DNA of 64,000 nt, taken from the NCBI RefSeq assembly GCF_049803835.1, contig NZ_JBNAGK010000001.1, forward strand, positions 310,001-374,000. Reading direction: 5' to 3'. Numbering within the stretch: the first letter of the stretch is position 1; every line of letters starts with the position of its first letter. The notes under the pieces were generated by a model that was not told the origin of the DNA, did no database searches, and was given only the letters and a program-made list of their open reading frames with translations. Positions 25,424-36,100 of the stretch are shown piece after piece. The position numbers were made by a program, and so were the translations under genes. The DNA comes from Pacificoceanicola sp049803835 (lineage in GTDB: Bacteria > Pseudomonadota > Alphaproteobacteria > Rhodobacterales > Rhodobacteraceae).

Positions 25424-26176
25424 ATGCTTCTGAAAGACAAGACCGCCATCATCACCGGCGGTGCCAGCCCGCGTGGCCTCGGCAAGGCCACGGCGAAACT
25501 GTTTGCCGAGCACGGTGCCCGTGTGGCGATCCTCGACCTGAACGCGGAGCAGGCGGCGGCCGCGGCGGCGGACCTGCCGGGTGAGGGCCACATCGGGCTT
25601 GCCTGCAACGTGACGGACAAGGCTGCCTGCCAGACGGCGGCGGATGCGGTGATTGCCGCGTTCGGCCAGATCGACATCGTGGTGAACAACGCCGGAATCA
25701 CCCAGCCGCTGAAGCTGATGGCGATCGAGCCGGAGAATTACGACGCGGTGCTGGACGTGAACCTGCGCGGCACGCTCTACATGAGCCAGGCGGTGATCCC
25801 GCACATGCGGGGGCGCAAGACCGGGGCCTTCGTGAACATCTCGTCCGTGTCGGCCCAGCGTGGCGGCGGCATCTTCGGCGGGCCGCACTACTCGGCGGCG
25901 AAGGCGGGCATCCTCGGTCTGACCAAGGCGATGGCGCGGGAACTGGCGCCCGATGGCATCCGCTCCAACGCCGTTTGCCCGGGCTTCATCGCCACGGACA
26001 TCACCGGCGGCAAGCTGACCCCGGAGATGATGGCGGGTATTCTGGAGGGCATTCCCATGGGCCGCGCCGGGGAAGCCTCGGACGTGGCGGGCTGCTGCCT
26101 GTTCCTCGCCTCCGATCTGGCGGCTTACGTCACCGGCTCCGAAGTTGACGTGAACGGTGGCTCGCTGATCCACTGA
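25424..26176 (+). CDS. Short-chain dehydrogenase/reductase
   Basis: 250 residues, classical SDR. Cofactor motif TGGASPRGLG (11-20), NNAG (88-91), and catalytic Ser140, Tyr156 and Lys160 are all present. Last gene of the catabolic cluster, ending 26 bp before a strong terminator. The substrate is probably a polyol, hydroxyacid or sugar derivative, by context only. Confidence 0.88.
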   Translation: MLLKDKTAIITGGASPRGLGKATAKLFAEHGARVAILDLNAEQAAAAAADLPGEGHIGLACNVTDKAACQTAADAVIAAFGQIDIVVNNAGITQPLKLMAIEPENYDAVLDVNLRGTLYMSQAVIPHMRGRKTGAFVNISSVSAQRGGGIFGGPHYSAAKAGILGLTKAMARELAPDGIRSNAVCPGFIATDITGGKLTPEMMAGILEGIPMGRAGEASDVAGCCLFLASDLAAYVTGSEVDVNGGSLIH

Positions 26177-26202
26177 CCGTCCTCCCTGTCGGTCGGACGA
26201 CT

Positions 26203-26235
26203 GGGCCCGCTCGACAGCGGGCCCTTTTTCTTTTT
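26203..26235 (+). terminator. Strong rho-independent terminator of the catabolic operon
   Basis: GGGCCCGCT pairs with AGCGGGCCC (9 bp, 4-nt loop) and is followed by TTTTTCTTTTT. It closes the plus-strand cluster. Confidence 0.92.
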
Positions 26236-26257
26236 GGTGGCGGGTCCCCCACCCCAG

Positions 26258-26385
26258 CCCTCCCCACAGGGGAGGGAGTTTGGACGCGTACCCCCCGGGG
26301 CTCCGCCCGTCGCTCGCTGAAAACCGTCCGCCGGACGGTTTTCCGGGCGCTCGCGAACCCTAGCCCTCCCCAAAGGGGGAGGGGG
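26258..26385. repeat. Cluster of three palindromes
   Basis: CCCTCCCC-ACA-GGGGAGGG (26258-26276), GAAAACCGTCC-GCC-GGACGGTTTTC (26319-26343, 11-bp perfect stem), and a second CCCTCCCC-AAA-GGGGGAGGG (from 26364). The two outer hairpins are near-copies that bracket the middle one. The block resembles dispersed palindromic repeats common in alphaproteobacteria and fills the gap before the convergent GT4 gene. No gene is seen here. Confidence 0.7.
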
Positions 26386-26391
26386 TTCCGC

Positions 26392-27591
26392 TTAGCGCAG
26401 GATTTCCTCGACCAGCGTTTCCGCGCCAAGCGACGCCCGGAAGTGTTCCTCCACATGCGCCCGCCCCGCCGCCGAAAGCCGCAGGAGCGCGTCCGGATCG
26501 GTGGCGAGCGCACGGATGGTGCGGGCCAGCGCCCCCGGGTTCTTCGGCGGCACGAGGTAGCCGTTGGAGCCGTCGCGGATCAGTTCCGGCACGCCGCCCG
26601 CATCGGTGCCGATCACCGGCACGCCCATGGACATGGCCTCCATGTAGGCCACGCCGAGCGGTTCGTGCCAGGAGGCGAGCACGAAGATATGCGCCTCCTT
26701 CAGTTTCTCGCGCACCGCTCCCGCGTCGATGGCGCCGAGCAGCTTGACGTGGTCCTGCAGGCGCAGCTTTTTCAGATGCGCTTCGAGCTCCTGCCGGTAG
26801 CCGGTGCCGCCGGCGTCGTCCTCACCCGCGATTTCGAGCCGGACGTCGACGCCGAGGTCGATCAGCTGGCGCACGGCGGTCATCAGGTCCTGATGGCCCT
26901 TGACGATGTTCAGCCGTCCACAGGAGAACAGCCGGACCGGGCGGGATTTCTCGGGCGTCTCGTAGGGCGTGTCGCGCGAGAGCATGCGGGTGTCGACGCC
27001 CATGGGCCGGACCACGAGCCGCGGCGGGAGTGATCCGGCGAGGGCCTCCTCGACTTCGTGCAGCAGCTTGTGGGTGATGATCGTGGCGAACTTTGCGCCG
27101 GACCACTTGAAGCGCTGGCCGGGGCCGTAGTCCGACAGCGGTCCGTGCAGGGTGATCGAGTATTCCGGGCCGCCGAGTTTGCGCACGAAGGCGGCGATCA
27201 GCGCGGCACGGCCGCAGGAATGCGCGTGGATGTGGTCGAGATCGTGGTCGCGGGCGTGGCGCAGGAGGTGCTGGGCGGCTCCGAGCGCAACGGCCGCGTC
27301 TTTGGCGAAGCCCGGTCCCTCGCTGGCGATCCAGCGCGGCAGCCCCTCGGCGGTCAGCCTGGCAAGGGCGACGGCGGAGGCGACCGGATCGAAGTTGCCA
27401 AGGTAATCCGTGCGCAGGATGGCGTCGTCGGACCAGTCGTGCGCGATCAGGCCGGAGGGCGGTTTGCGGGTCGAGAGCACATGCACATCGTGCCCCATCG
27501 CTTCGAGCGCGAGAATCTCGCGCCAGAAGAAGATGTGGGTCTGCCCCGGAAATTGAGGCACCAGATACCCGATACGCAGCTTTCGCGACAC
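26392..27591 (-). CDS. GT4-family glycosyltransferase (colanic-acid/WcaL-like)
   Basis: 399 residues, GT-B fold. The N-terminal half opens with RKLRIGYLVPQFPGQTHIFFWREI and the C-terminal half has the GT4 signature FSCGRLNIVKGHQDLM and HIFVLASWHEPLGVAYMEAMSMGVPVIGTDAGGVPELI, including the E-x7-E pair that binds the nucleotide-sugar donor. Retaining transferase expected to act at the cytoplasmic face of the membrane in EPS assembly. First minus-strand gene of the EPS region, divergent from a GT2 gene. It is a paralogue of the GT4 at 49202-50416. Confidence 0.9.
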   Translation of the reverse strand: MSRKLRIGYLVPQFPGQTHIFFWREILALEAMGHDVHVLSTRKPPSGLIAHDWSDDAILRTDYLGNFDPVASAVALARLTAEGLPRWIASEGPGFAKDAAVALGAAQHLLRHARDHDLDHIHAHSCGRAALIAAFVRKLGGPEYSITLHGPLSDYGPGQRFKWSGAKFATIITHKLLHEVEEALAGSLPPRLVVRPMGVDTRMLSRDTPYETPEKSRPVRLFSCGRLNIVKGHQDLMTAVRQLIDLGVDVRLEIAGEDDAGGTGYRQELEAHLKKLRLQDHVKLLGAIDAGAVREKLKEAHIFVLASWHEPLGVAYMEAMSMGVPVIGTDAGGVPELIRDGSNGYLVPPKNPGALARTIRALATDPDALLRLSAAGRAHVEEHFRASLGAETLVEEILR

Positions 27592-27605
27592 GTTAGCCTT
27601 TGCCT

Positions 27606-27626
27606 TGGTTGATTGGCAGCCAACCA
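27606..27626. promoter_or_regulatory. Dyad in the GT4 / GT2 divergent promoter
   Basis: TGGTTG - 9 nt - CAACCA, 15 bp upstream of the GT4 start in the 163-bp divergent gap. Possible binding site for an EPS regulator. The same gap holds TAGTTAACC at about 27683. Confidence 0.35.
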
Positions 27627-27754
27627 GCCTCCCCCTCGAGACGGTTGCCCCGGACTATTCCAGCCGGGACCATGCTTTGGCCATAGTTAACCGGCAAGGA
27701 GGGCAAGCTGGGGTCTTGTATTTTCCGAAGGTGTGGCCCCAAAGGTACGGGACC

Positions 27755-28609
27755 ATGGTAGCGGGTATGGTGACAGGGGAAACGGCGGTGTCGGTGATCG
27801 TGCCGGCCAGCAACGAGGCGGCGCTGATCGGCGGCTGCCTGTCGGCGCTTCTGGCGTCGGACCCGGTGCCTGCGGCCGTCGAGGTGATCGTGGTGGCGAA
27901 CGGCTGTTCTGACGATACGGCGGCGCGGGCGCGGGGCTTTGCGGAGCGGTTCGCGGCAAAGGGCTGGCATCTCGTCGTGCTGGACCTGACGGAGGGCGGC
28001 AAGCTCGAGGCGCTGAATGCCGGGGATGCCGCGGCCTCGGGCGGGATACGGGTGTATCTCGATGCGGATGTGACGGTGTCGGCTGCGTTGCTCGGGCAGA
28101 TTGCAGCGGCGTTGGAGGGACCGGAGCCGCGGTATGCCAGTGGACGCGTGACCATCACCGCGAAGAGTGCCGTCAGTCGCGCCTATGCGCGGGTCTGGGC
28201 AAAGGTGCCCTTCATGGCCGATTGCGTCCCGGGATGCGGGCTGTTCGCCGTGAACGCCGCGGGTCGGGCGCGCTGGGGCGCTTTTCCGGATATCATCAGC
28301 GACGATACCTTCGTCCGGTTGAGTTTCGCGCCGGGCGAGCGGGTCGGGGTGCCTGCCGCCTATGAATGGCCGATTGCCGAGGGGTTTCAACGGCTTGTCA
28401 GGGTACGCAGGCGGCAGGACGTGGGGGTCGACGAGATCGCTCGCCTGTATCCGGACCTGTTGGACAACGACGACAAGCCCGCCTTCGGCACGGGCCGGAA
28501 ACTCGGGCTTGCCCTGCGCGACCCGCTGGGTTTTGCGGTCTATTCGGGGGTGGCGGTGATGGTCAAATTGACCAAGGGTCAAGGCAGCGAGTGGAGCCGG
28601 GGGCGATGA
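27755..28609 (+). CDS. GT2-family glycosyltransferase
   Basis: About 284 residues, GT-A fold: VSVIVPASNEAALIGGCLSALL near the N-terminus, VVANGCSDDTA, and the metal-binding DXD in VYLDADVTV. The C-terminal half resembles other GT2 enzymes that add one sugar to a lipid-linked acceptor. I chose the ATG at 27755 with AAAGG at a 9-bp spacing; a frame open from 27605 runs back through the promoter. Its stop overlaps the start of the flippase gene (ATGA), so the two are coupled. It leads the plus-strand set that includes the PKS and NRPS. Confidence 0.85.
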   Translation: MVAGMVTGETAVSVIVPASNEAALIGGCLSALLASDPVPAAVEVIVVANGCSDDTAARARGFAERFAAKGWHLVVLDLTEGGKLEALNAGDAAASGGIRVYLDADVTVSAALLGQIAAALEGPEPRYASGRVTITAKSAVSRAYARVWAKVPFMADCVPGCGLFAVNAAGRARWGAFPDIISDDTFVRLSFAPGERVGVPAAYEWPIAEGFQRLVRVRRRQDVGVDEIARLYPDLLDNDDKPAFGTGRKLGLALRDPLGFAVYSGVAVMVKLTKGQGSEWSRGR

Positions 28610-29970
28610 ATGCGGTGCTTGGACGATTGAGGGGCGAGGGGCTGTCGGCGCGGATCATGCGGTCCTCCCTGCTGACGGTGGGCGGCTTTGGCGTGGCGCA
28701 GGTGATCCGCCTCGCCTCCAACCTGATCCTGACGCGGCTGCTGTTCCCGGAGGCATTCGGGCTGATGGCGCTGGTTATGGTGTTCCTCATGGGGCTTGGC
28801 CAGTTCTCCGACGTGGGCGTGACGCCGGCAATCCTGCAATCGAAGCGCGGCGATGACCGCGATTTCCTCGATACCGCCTGGACCATTCAGGTGATGCGCG
28901 GCTTCGGCCTGTGGCTTGTCGCCTGCGCGGCGGCCTTTCCGATGGCTTGGGTCTACGGGGAGCCGCAATTGACGCATCTGCTGCCCGTCGCGGCGCTGAC
29001 CTTGCTGATTTCGGGGTTCAAACCGACGCGCATGGACACCGCCAACCGGCACCTGATGCTTGGCCGGGTGACGGTGATCGACATGGGCGTGCAGGTCATC
29101 GGCGTCGTGGTGGCAGTGACGCTGGCCTGGCTCACGGGTTCGGTCTGGGCGCTGGTGATTTCCGGCGTGGTCGGCGGCATCGCGGAGGTGGTGGTCAACA
29201 GCCGGTTCCTGCCCGGGGCGCGCAACCGCTTCCGCTGGGAGAAACCGGCGGCGGAGGAACTCATCAACTTCGGCAAATGGGTCTTCCTCGCCACCATCGC
29301 CGGGTTCCTGTTCAGTCAGGCGGACAAGATCCTGATCGGCAAGTACCTGGAGCTGGACACTTTCGGGGTCTACAACATTGGCTATTTCCTTGCCGCCTTT
29401 CCCATGCTGCTCGGCGGGATGGTGACGCGGAAGATCCTGATCCCGATCTACCGTGAGGCACCGCCGACGGCATCGCCCGAGAACTTTGCCAAGCTGCGCA
29501 AGATGCGCTTTGCGGTCACGGCGATGCTGATGGGCATGGTGGCGGTGTTTGCCGCGCTGGGCGTCTGGCTGGTGGGGGTGATGTATGACCCGCGCTATGC
29601 CCTGGCGGGCCCGGTGGTGGTGTTGCTGGCCTGTGCGCAGATGCCGATGCTGATCGTGATGACCTACGATCAGGCGGCGCTGGCGGCGGGGGATTCGAAG
29701 CGGTTCTTCGTGCTGGCCGCCGCGCGGGCTGCGCTGATGATCGCCTGCCTGATCGTCGGGCTGGAGGTGGACGGGCTGCTGGGCGCGATCATCGGGCAAG
29801 GCGTTGCTTTTGTCCTCGCCTACCCGGTGGTGGTCTGGTTGGCGCGGCGGATGGGAGCCTGGGACGGGCTGCACGATGCGATTTTCGCCGGGGTTGCCGT
29901 GGCGCTGACCTCCGGGGCGCTGTGGCTGAACTGGCCCGCAATAGTGACTCTGGCGGGGAATACGCCTTAA
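28606..29970 (+). CDS. Oligosaccharide/lipid-linked flippase (MOP superfamily, Wzx-like)
   Basis: 454 residues with about 12 to 14 membrane segments. The N-terminal region RSSLLTVGGFGVAQVIRLASNLILTRLLFPEAFGLMALVMV is typical of polysaccharide-transport (Wzx/RfbX, PST) proteins, as is LINFGKWVFLATIAGFLFSQADKILIGKYL in the middle. Expected to flip a lipid-linked glycan, or possibly the glycosylated polyketide inferred for this locus, across the inner membrane. Translationally coupled to the preceding GT2; the PKS starts 186 bp later. Confidence 0.88.
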   Translation: MNAVLGRLRGEGLSARIMRSSLLTVGGFGVAQVIRLASNLILTRLLFPEAFGLMALVMVFLMGLGQFSDVGVTPAILQSKRGDDRDFLDTAWTIQVMRGFGLWLVACAAAFPMAWVYGEPQLTHLLPVAALTLLISGFKPTRMDTANRHLMLGRVTVIDMGVQVIGVVVAVTLAWLTGSVWALVISGVVGGIAEVVVNSRFLPGARNRFRWEKPAAEELINFGKWVFLATIAGFLFSQADKILIGKYLELDTFGVYNIGYFLAAFPMLLGGMVTRKILIPIYREAPPTASPENFAKLRKMRFAVTAMLMGMVAVFAALGVWLVGVMYDPRYALAGPVVVLLACAQMPMLIVMTYDQAALAAGDSKRFFVLAAARAALMIACLIVGLEVDGLLGAIIGQGVAFVLAYPVVVWLARRMGAWDGLHDAIFAGVAVALTSGALWLNWPAIVTLAGNTP

Positions 29971-29982
29971 CCTCTCCCGTTT

Positions 29983-29999
29983 CCCAAATGGAAACAAAG
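29983..29999. repeat. Small hairpin before the PKS gene
   Basis: GTTTCC - CAAAT - GGAAAC, a 6-bp stem shortly after the flippase stop, in the 186-bp gap that otherwise shows only upstream sequence of the PKS. Possible attenuator or regulator site. There is no T tract. Confidence 0.3.
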
Positions 30000-30156
30000 G
30001 CGGTAGACTGCCCCAGTGTTTCCGGAGTCGCCCGCGTATCACGGAAAGACCGCCGAAATCGGGCAAAACCGGGGGCCGATTCCTAAAAAACGCCGCAATT
30101 TCCCCGCATCACTCTGATTGTGTGGTGACGCGGAAATGGTGGCGGGGTGAGAGCTT

Positions 30157-33100
30157 ATGTCGGATCAGTCCGAGCAGCAGTACGGCGAGAATGACATCGC
30201 CATCGTCGGGATGGCCGCGCACCTTCCCGGGGCGGCGGATATTGCGGCGTACTGGCGGAACCTGCGGGACGGGGTGTCCTCGATCCGGCGGCTGTCCGAG
30301 GAAGAGCTGAAGGCTGCGGGCGAGGACCCGGGCCTGATGCGTCACCGTGACTACGTGCCCTTCGCCGCGCCCCTTGACGATTTCGAGCATTTCGACGCGG
30401 AGTTCTTCGGGTTTTCGCCCAAGGAAGCCATGGTGATGGACCCGCAGCACCGGCAGTTCCTCGAATGTGCCTGGGAGGCGCTGGAAACCGCCGGGCATGT
30501 GCCGGAGAATTATCCCGGGCAGGTCGGCGTGTTCGCCGGTTGCGGGATGGGGTCGTATTTCTATTTCAACGTCTGTTCGAACCCCGATCTGGTTGAAAAC
30601 ACCGGCATGTTCCTGCTGCGCCACACGGGCAACGACAAGGACTTCATGACGACGCGACTCAGCCACGTCCTCGATCTGCACGGCCCGTCGATCAACCTGC
30701 AAACCGCCTGTTCGACGTCGCTTGTGGCGACGCACTACGCGGTGCAGGCGCTCCTGAATGGCGAGTGCGACATGGCGCTGGCGGGAGGTGTGACCATCGA
30801 GCTGCCGCAGGGGCGTGGGTATCTCTACAAGGAGAACGAGATCCTGTCGCCGGACGGGGCCTGTCACGCGTTTGACCACAGGGCGCAGGGCACGGTTTTC
30901 GGCTCCGGTGCGGGGGTGGTGGTCCTCCGGCGGATGGCGGATGCGGTGCGCGATGGCGATCACATCTGGGCGGTGATCAAGGGCACGGCGGTCAACAACG
31001 ACGGCGCGCAGAAGGCCGGGTATCTCGCGCCTTCTGTCGACGGGCAGGCCGGGGCGATTGCCGAGGCGCAGGCCTTTGCTGGCGTCTCCTCCGATACGGT
31101 CGATTATGTCGAGTGCCACGGCACCGGCACTTACCTGGGCGATCCGATCGAGGTGGCGGCGCTGACCCAGGCCTTTGCCGAGAGCGGCTCGGGTGTGGGG
31201 CATTGCCGCATCGGCAGCGTGAAAACCAACATCGGCCATCTCGACACGGCAGCCGGGGTGGCGAGCCTCGTCAAGACGAGCCTTGCGCTGCATCACCGGC
31301 AGATGCCGCCATCGCTGGGTTTCGAGAAGCCCAATCCTGCGATTGATTTCGAGCACTCGCCGTTCCGGGTGAATGACCGTCTGACCGACTGGCATCGGGG
31401 CGATCATCCGCGCCGCGCCGGTGTGAATTCGCTCGGCGTCGGCGGGACAAACGCGCATGTGGTGCTGGAGGAAGCGCCGGAGCGGATGGCCTCCGAAACG
31501 AGCGATTTCCCGTTCCAGATCCTGACGGTCTCGGCCCGCAACAAGGCGGCGCTGGAGGGCAACGCGCAGCGGCTCGCGGCGCATCTGCGGGCGCATCCGG
31601 AGCAGCCGCTGGCGGACGTGGCCTTTACCCTGAAAGAGGGGCGGAGAGCCTTCGAGCGGCGGATGGTCGTGGTGGCGGAGAGCCATGCCGAGGCGGCGAA
31701 CCTGCTGGAGGAGGGCAATCCCCGCCGCGTGTTCCAGCACAAGGCGCTGGACCGGCCCGACGTCGCCTTCCTCTTCCCCGGTGGCGGCGCGCAATATGCC
31801 GGGATGGCGCGGGACCTCTACGAGACCGAGCCGGTCTTTGCCGAATGGATGGATCGCGGCCTCGACTGCCTCGCGACCCTGACCGATGTGGACATGCGGG
31901 CGCTCTGGCTGCCCGAGGGCGATACGGCGGCGGCGGACAAAGCCCTGCAGAAGCCGAGTCTGCAGCTGCCGCTCATCATGATCGTGGAATACGCGCTGGC
32001 GCAGATGTGGATGGCCTGGGGCGTGACACCGTCCGTACTCGCAGGGCATTCCATGGGCGAGAATACCGCCGCTTGCGTGGCAGGGGTGATGGGGTTCGAG
32101 GATTGCATCGGCCTCGTGCATCTGCGCGGGCGTCTGTTCGACACGGTGCCCGCTGGCGGCATGCTGTCGGTGTCGCTCCCGGCGGAGGCGCTGCGGCCCT
32201 ACCTTGGCGCGGATCTCGATCTCGGCGCCGAGAATGCCCCGAACCTGAGTGTCGCCTCCGGGCCGCAGGCCGCGCTGGATGCGCTTGAAGCGCGGCTGAA
32301 AGCTGAGGACATCGACTGCCAGCGCATCGGCATCGACATTGCGGCGCACAGCCGGATGCTGGAGCCGATCCTGGACGACTTCCGGGCCTACCTGCACTCC
32401 ATCGACCTCTACGCCCCGCAGATCCCGCTCACTTCGAACCGCACCGGCGAGATGATGACGCCCGAACAGGCGACCTCGCCGGATTATTGGGTGGAGCACC
32501 TGCGCGGCACGGTCTTCTTCGCCCGCTGCGTCGGGACATTGGCGAAGCCTAATCGCGTCTTCCTCGAAGTCGGGCCGGGCAAGGCGCTGTCCTCGCTCGC
32601 GCGTCAGCACGACGCCGTCGATGCCAACCAGGTGCTGAGCAGCCTGCGCCATCCGGACGACCGGATCGCCGACGACAAACACCTGTTCGAAGTGCTCGGG
32701 CGGCTCTGGGCGCTGGGCGTGGAGGTGGATTGGGAGCAGGTCTGGGGCGGTGCGCGGCGCAACCGCGTGGTGCTGCCGACCTACGCCTTCCAGCGGGCGC
32801 CCTATTTCATCGAACCGGGCAAGGTGGCCGCGACGGCGCCGCAATACCTGATGCGCAGCGATGACCTCTCGCAATGGGGCTGGAAGCCGGTCTGGCGGCC
32901 AAGGGCGGCGGACGTCGAGATCGACCTTGCGGACCTGAAGGACGCCGCGCCGCAGACCTGGCTGGTCTTTGCTGATGAGGCGGGGCTGGCGGCGGGGGCC
33001 GTGAGAAGGCTGCGGGAAGCTGGTCAGCAGGTTGTCGAAGTGCGAACCGGCGACACCTTCCAGAAGCTGTCCGAAGCGCTTTACATCCTCTCGCCCGAAC

Positions 33101-36100
33101 GCGGACGCGAGGGCTATGACCTTCTCCTTCAAGACCTTGCGCAGAACGGCGTGATCCCGACGCGCATCGCGCATCTCTGGATGGTCACGGCGGACGAGAC
33201 GCACCGCCCCGGCTCCTCCTTCTTTCACCGCGTACAGGAGCAGGGCTTCTATTCCCTGATGTTCCTCGCGCAGGCGCTGGCGGAGGAGGGCACGGCCAAG
33301 CCGCATATCACGGTGTTCACCAACGGCGCGGCGACGCTGCGGGACGAGGCGCTCCCCTATCCCGGCAAGACGACCATCGCCGGTCCGGCCCGGGTGATCC
33401 CCCGCGAGTTGCCCGGGGTGACCGTTTCGACTTTGGACCTGCAGATGCCGGTGCTGCCGGACGTGTCGTTCTGGAGCCGGGGCAAGGCGGAGGCGGCGCA
33501 TCGCGGGGCGATGGCGGCGCTGACGGAACGGGTTCTCGAGGAGCTTTTGAGCGAACCTGCGGGCGTGATCGCCGCTTTGCGCGGCGACCGGAGGTTCGAG
33601 TGCGTGATGAAGCCGGTGGCGCTGAACACGGTGCCGGACGCGGAGAGCGGCGTCTATTTCATCACGGGTGGTTTCGGCGGCATCGGGCTGACGCTTGCGA
33701 TGGACTTTGCCCGCAAGGGCGCGAAGCTGGTTTTGGTGGCCCGCAAGGGCCTTCCGGCGCGGTCGGATTGGGACAGCTACCTGGCCAGGCATGCGCCGTC
33801 CGATACGCTTGCCCGGCGCATCCGGGCGGTTCAGGCGCTGGAAGAGGCCGGGGCAGAGGTCATGGTCGCGGCAGCCGATGTCTGCAACGCCACGCAGATG
33901 GGCCGGGTGAAGGCGCAGGCGGAGGCGCGGTTTGGCAAGATCACCGGCGTCATCCATGGCGCGGGGGTCATCAAGGATGCGCCGCTGCTGACCAAGACGC
34001 CGGGCACTGTCGAGGATGTCTTTACGCCGAAGATCCACGGCACGGAGGTGCTCGGGCAGGTCTTCCCGGATGGTTCCGTGGAGTGGATCGCGCTGTTCTC
34101 GTCGTCGTCGACCGTCACCGCCCCGGCGGGGCAGGTGGATTACGTCGCGGCCAACGAGTTCCTCAACGCCTTCGCCCGCGCACGGGCGGGTGGCGCGACA
34201 AAGGTTGTCGCAATCAACTGGGGCATCTGGAACGAGGTCGGGATGGCGGCGGAGGCCGTGGCCGAACGGACCGGCGATCTGCCGCAGGCGCCGGTGGAGT
34301 CGGTGGACATGCCGCTTCTGGATGAGGCCAGCTTCGATGCGCAGGGCAACCGGGTTTTCCTCACGCGGCTTTCGGCCAGGGACTGGATCATCGACGAGCA
34401 CCGCACGAAGGCCGGGGACGCCCTGCTGCCAGGTACGGGCTACCTGACCCTCGCGGCCCATGCGCTGAAGGCGCATCACGAGAGCGGGGCGTTCGAGCTG
34501 CGTGACCTGAACTTCCTGCGACCGCTCAGGATTGCCGATGGCGGCGCGCGGGACGTGAAGGTGCGGCTGACGCGGACGGATCGCGGCTATGGTTTCGCGG
34601 TGCTGGCGGATGCGGCGCTGAACGGACGGCAAGGCTTTGCGCTGACCGCCGAAGCGGCGATTTCGCTGTTGCCGATGGCGAGACCGGAGCCTGTGGACCT
34701 CAAGGCGGTGCGCGGGCGCTGCGGCGCGGTGGTTGCCGCGCAGGGCGGTGGCAAACTCCCCGCCGCGCAGGCGCTCTTGCTGAAGTTCGGCCCGCGTTGG
34801 CAGGTGCTGGACTCGCGGTCCCTTGGCGATGGCGAGGGGATTGCGACGCTGTCGCTGCCGAAGGTTGCCCGGGAAGATGGCTGCCTCTTGCACCCTGCGC
34901 TGATGGACATTGCAACCGGCTGGGCCATGGAGCTGATCGACGGCTGGCAGCCGACGCATCTCTGGGCGCCGGTGCGCTATGGCCGGGTGCGGGTGCATGC
35001 GCCCTTGCCTGACAGGATCGTCAGCTGGGTCCGCAATGCAGCGGAGAACAAGGCGAGCGGCGAGACCGCAAGCTTCGACGTGACCTTGTGCGATGAAAGC
35101 GGCGCGGTGCTGGTCGAGATTACCGGCTTCACCATCCGCAAGCTGGCCTCGCTGGACGTGCTAAAGAGCGCACCGTCGCTGACAGCTAATGAGTTGGAAG
35201 TCGAGGAAGGCGCGGCGCAACCGCTCTCGCCCGCCGAGGAGCGCCTTGCGCATAACCTCTCGCAGGGCATCCTGCCGCAGGAAGGAGTGAAAGCCTTCCA
35301 TGCGGCATTGGCGCTCGGCCTGCCGCAGGTGGTTGTCTCCTCCATGGATCTGGACGCGCTGACCCGTCAGACCGCGTCGAGCATGGCGGAAAGCGGCGAG
35401 AGCCAGAGCTTCGAGCGTCCGCAACTGGACAGCGATTATGTGAAGCCCGAGGGCGTGATCGAAGAGACGCTGGCGGGCTTCTGGGAGAACCTTCTGGGCG
35501 TGAAGGACGTCGGCGCGGAGGACAGTTTCTTCGACCTTGGCGGGCACAGCCTGATCGCCGTGCGGCTCTTTGCCATGGTGAAGAAGGCCTTCCGGGTCGA
35601 TTTCCCGATCTCCGTGCTTTTCGAGGCTCCGACGATCCGGACCTGTGCCGCGCTGATTGCGGAACAGACCGGACATGTCGAGGCTACGCCGGGAACGGAG
35701 CAGGAGACGAAGCCGCAGAAGCGGTTCAAGCATCTCGTCGCCATGCATGACGGCGACGGAGGGCCGCGCCAGCCGTTCTTCCTCGTCGCGGGTATGTTCG
35801 GCAACGTCCTGAACCTGCGCCACCTCGCGCATCTCCTCGGCGCGGACAGGCCGTTTTATGGCTTGCAGGCCAAAGGCTTGCTCGGCGGCGAGGCACCGCA
35901 CGCCACCATCGAGGAAGCCGCGCGGGACTACATCGCGGAAATGCGGCAGGTGCAGCCCGAAGGCCCCTACATGCTCGGCGGTTTCTCCGGCGGCGGCATC
36001 ACGGCCTTCGAGATCGCGCATCAGCTCGAAGCGATGGGCGAGGCCGTCTCGCTCGTCGTCATGCTCGACACACCGCTGCCCCGCCGCAGGCCGCTGAGCC

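Noticed and set aside
28366..28605. 80-codon N-terminal extension of the flippase
   Set aside because: It lies inside the preceding GT2 gene in another frame and reads as low-complexity Gly/Arg sequence. The ATG overlapping the GT2 stop is the natural start.
30109..34998. 1629-codon open frame on the minus strand opposite the PKS
   Set aside because: It is antisense to a PKS with all catalytic motifs intact. The translation is His/Arg/Pro-rich without domains, as expected for a shadow frame in GC-rich coding DNA.
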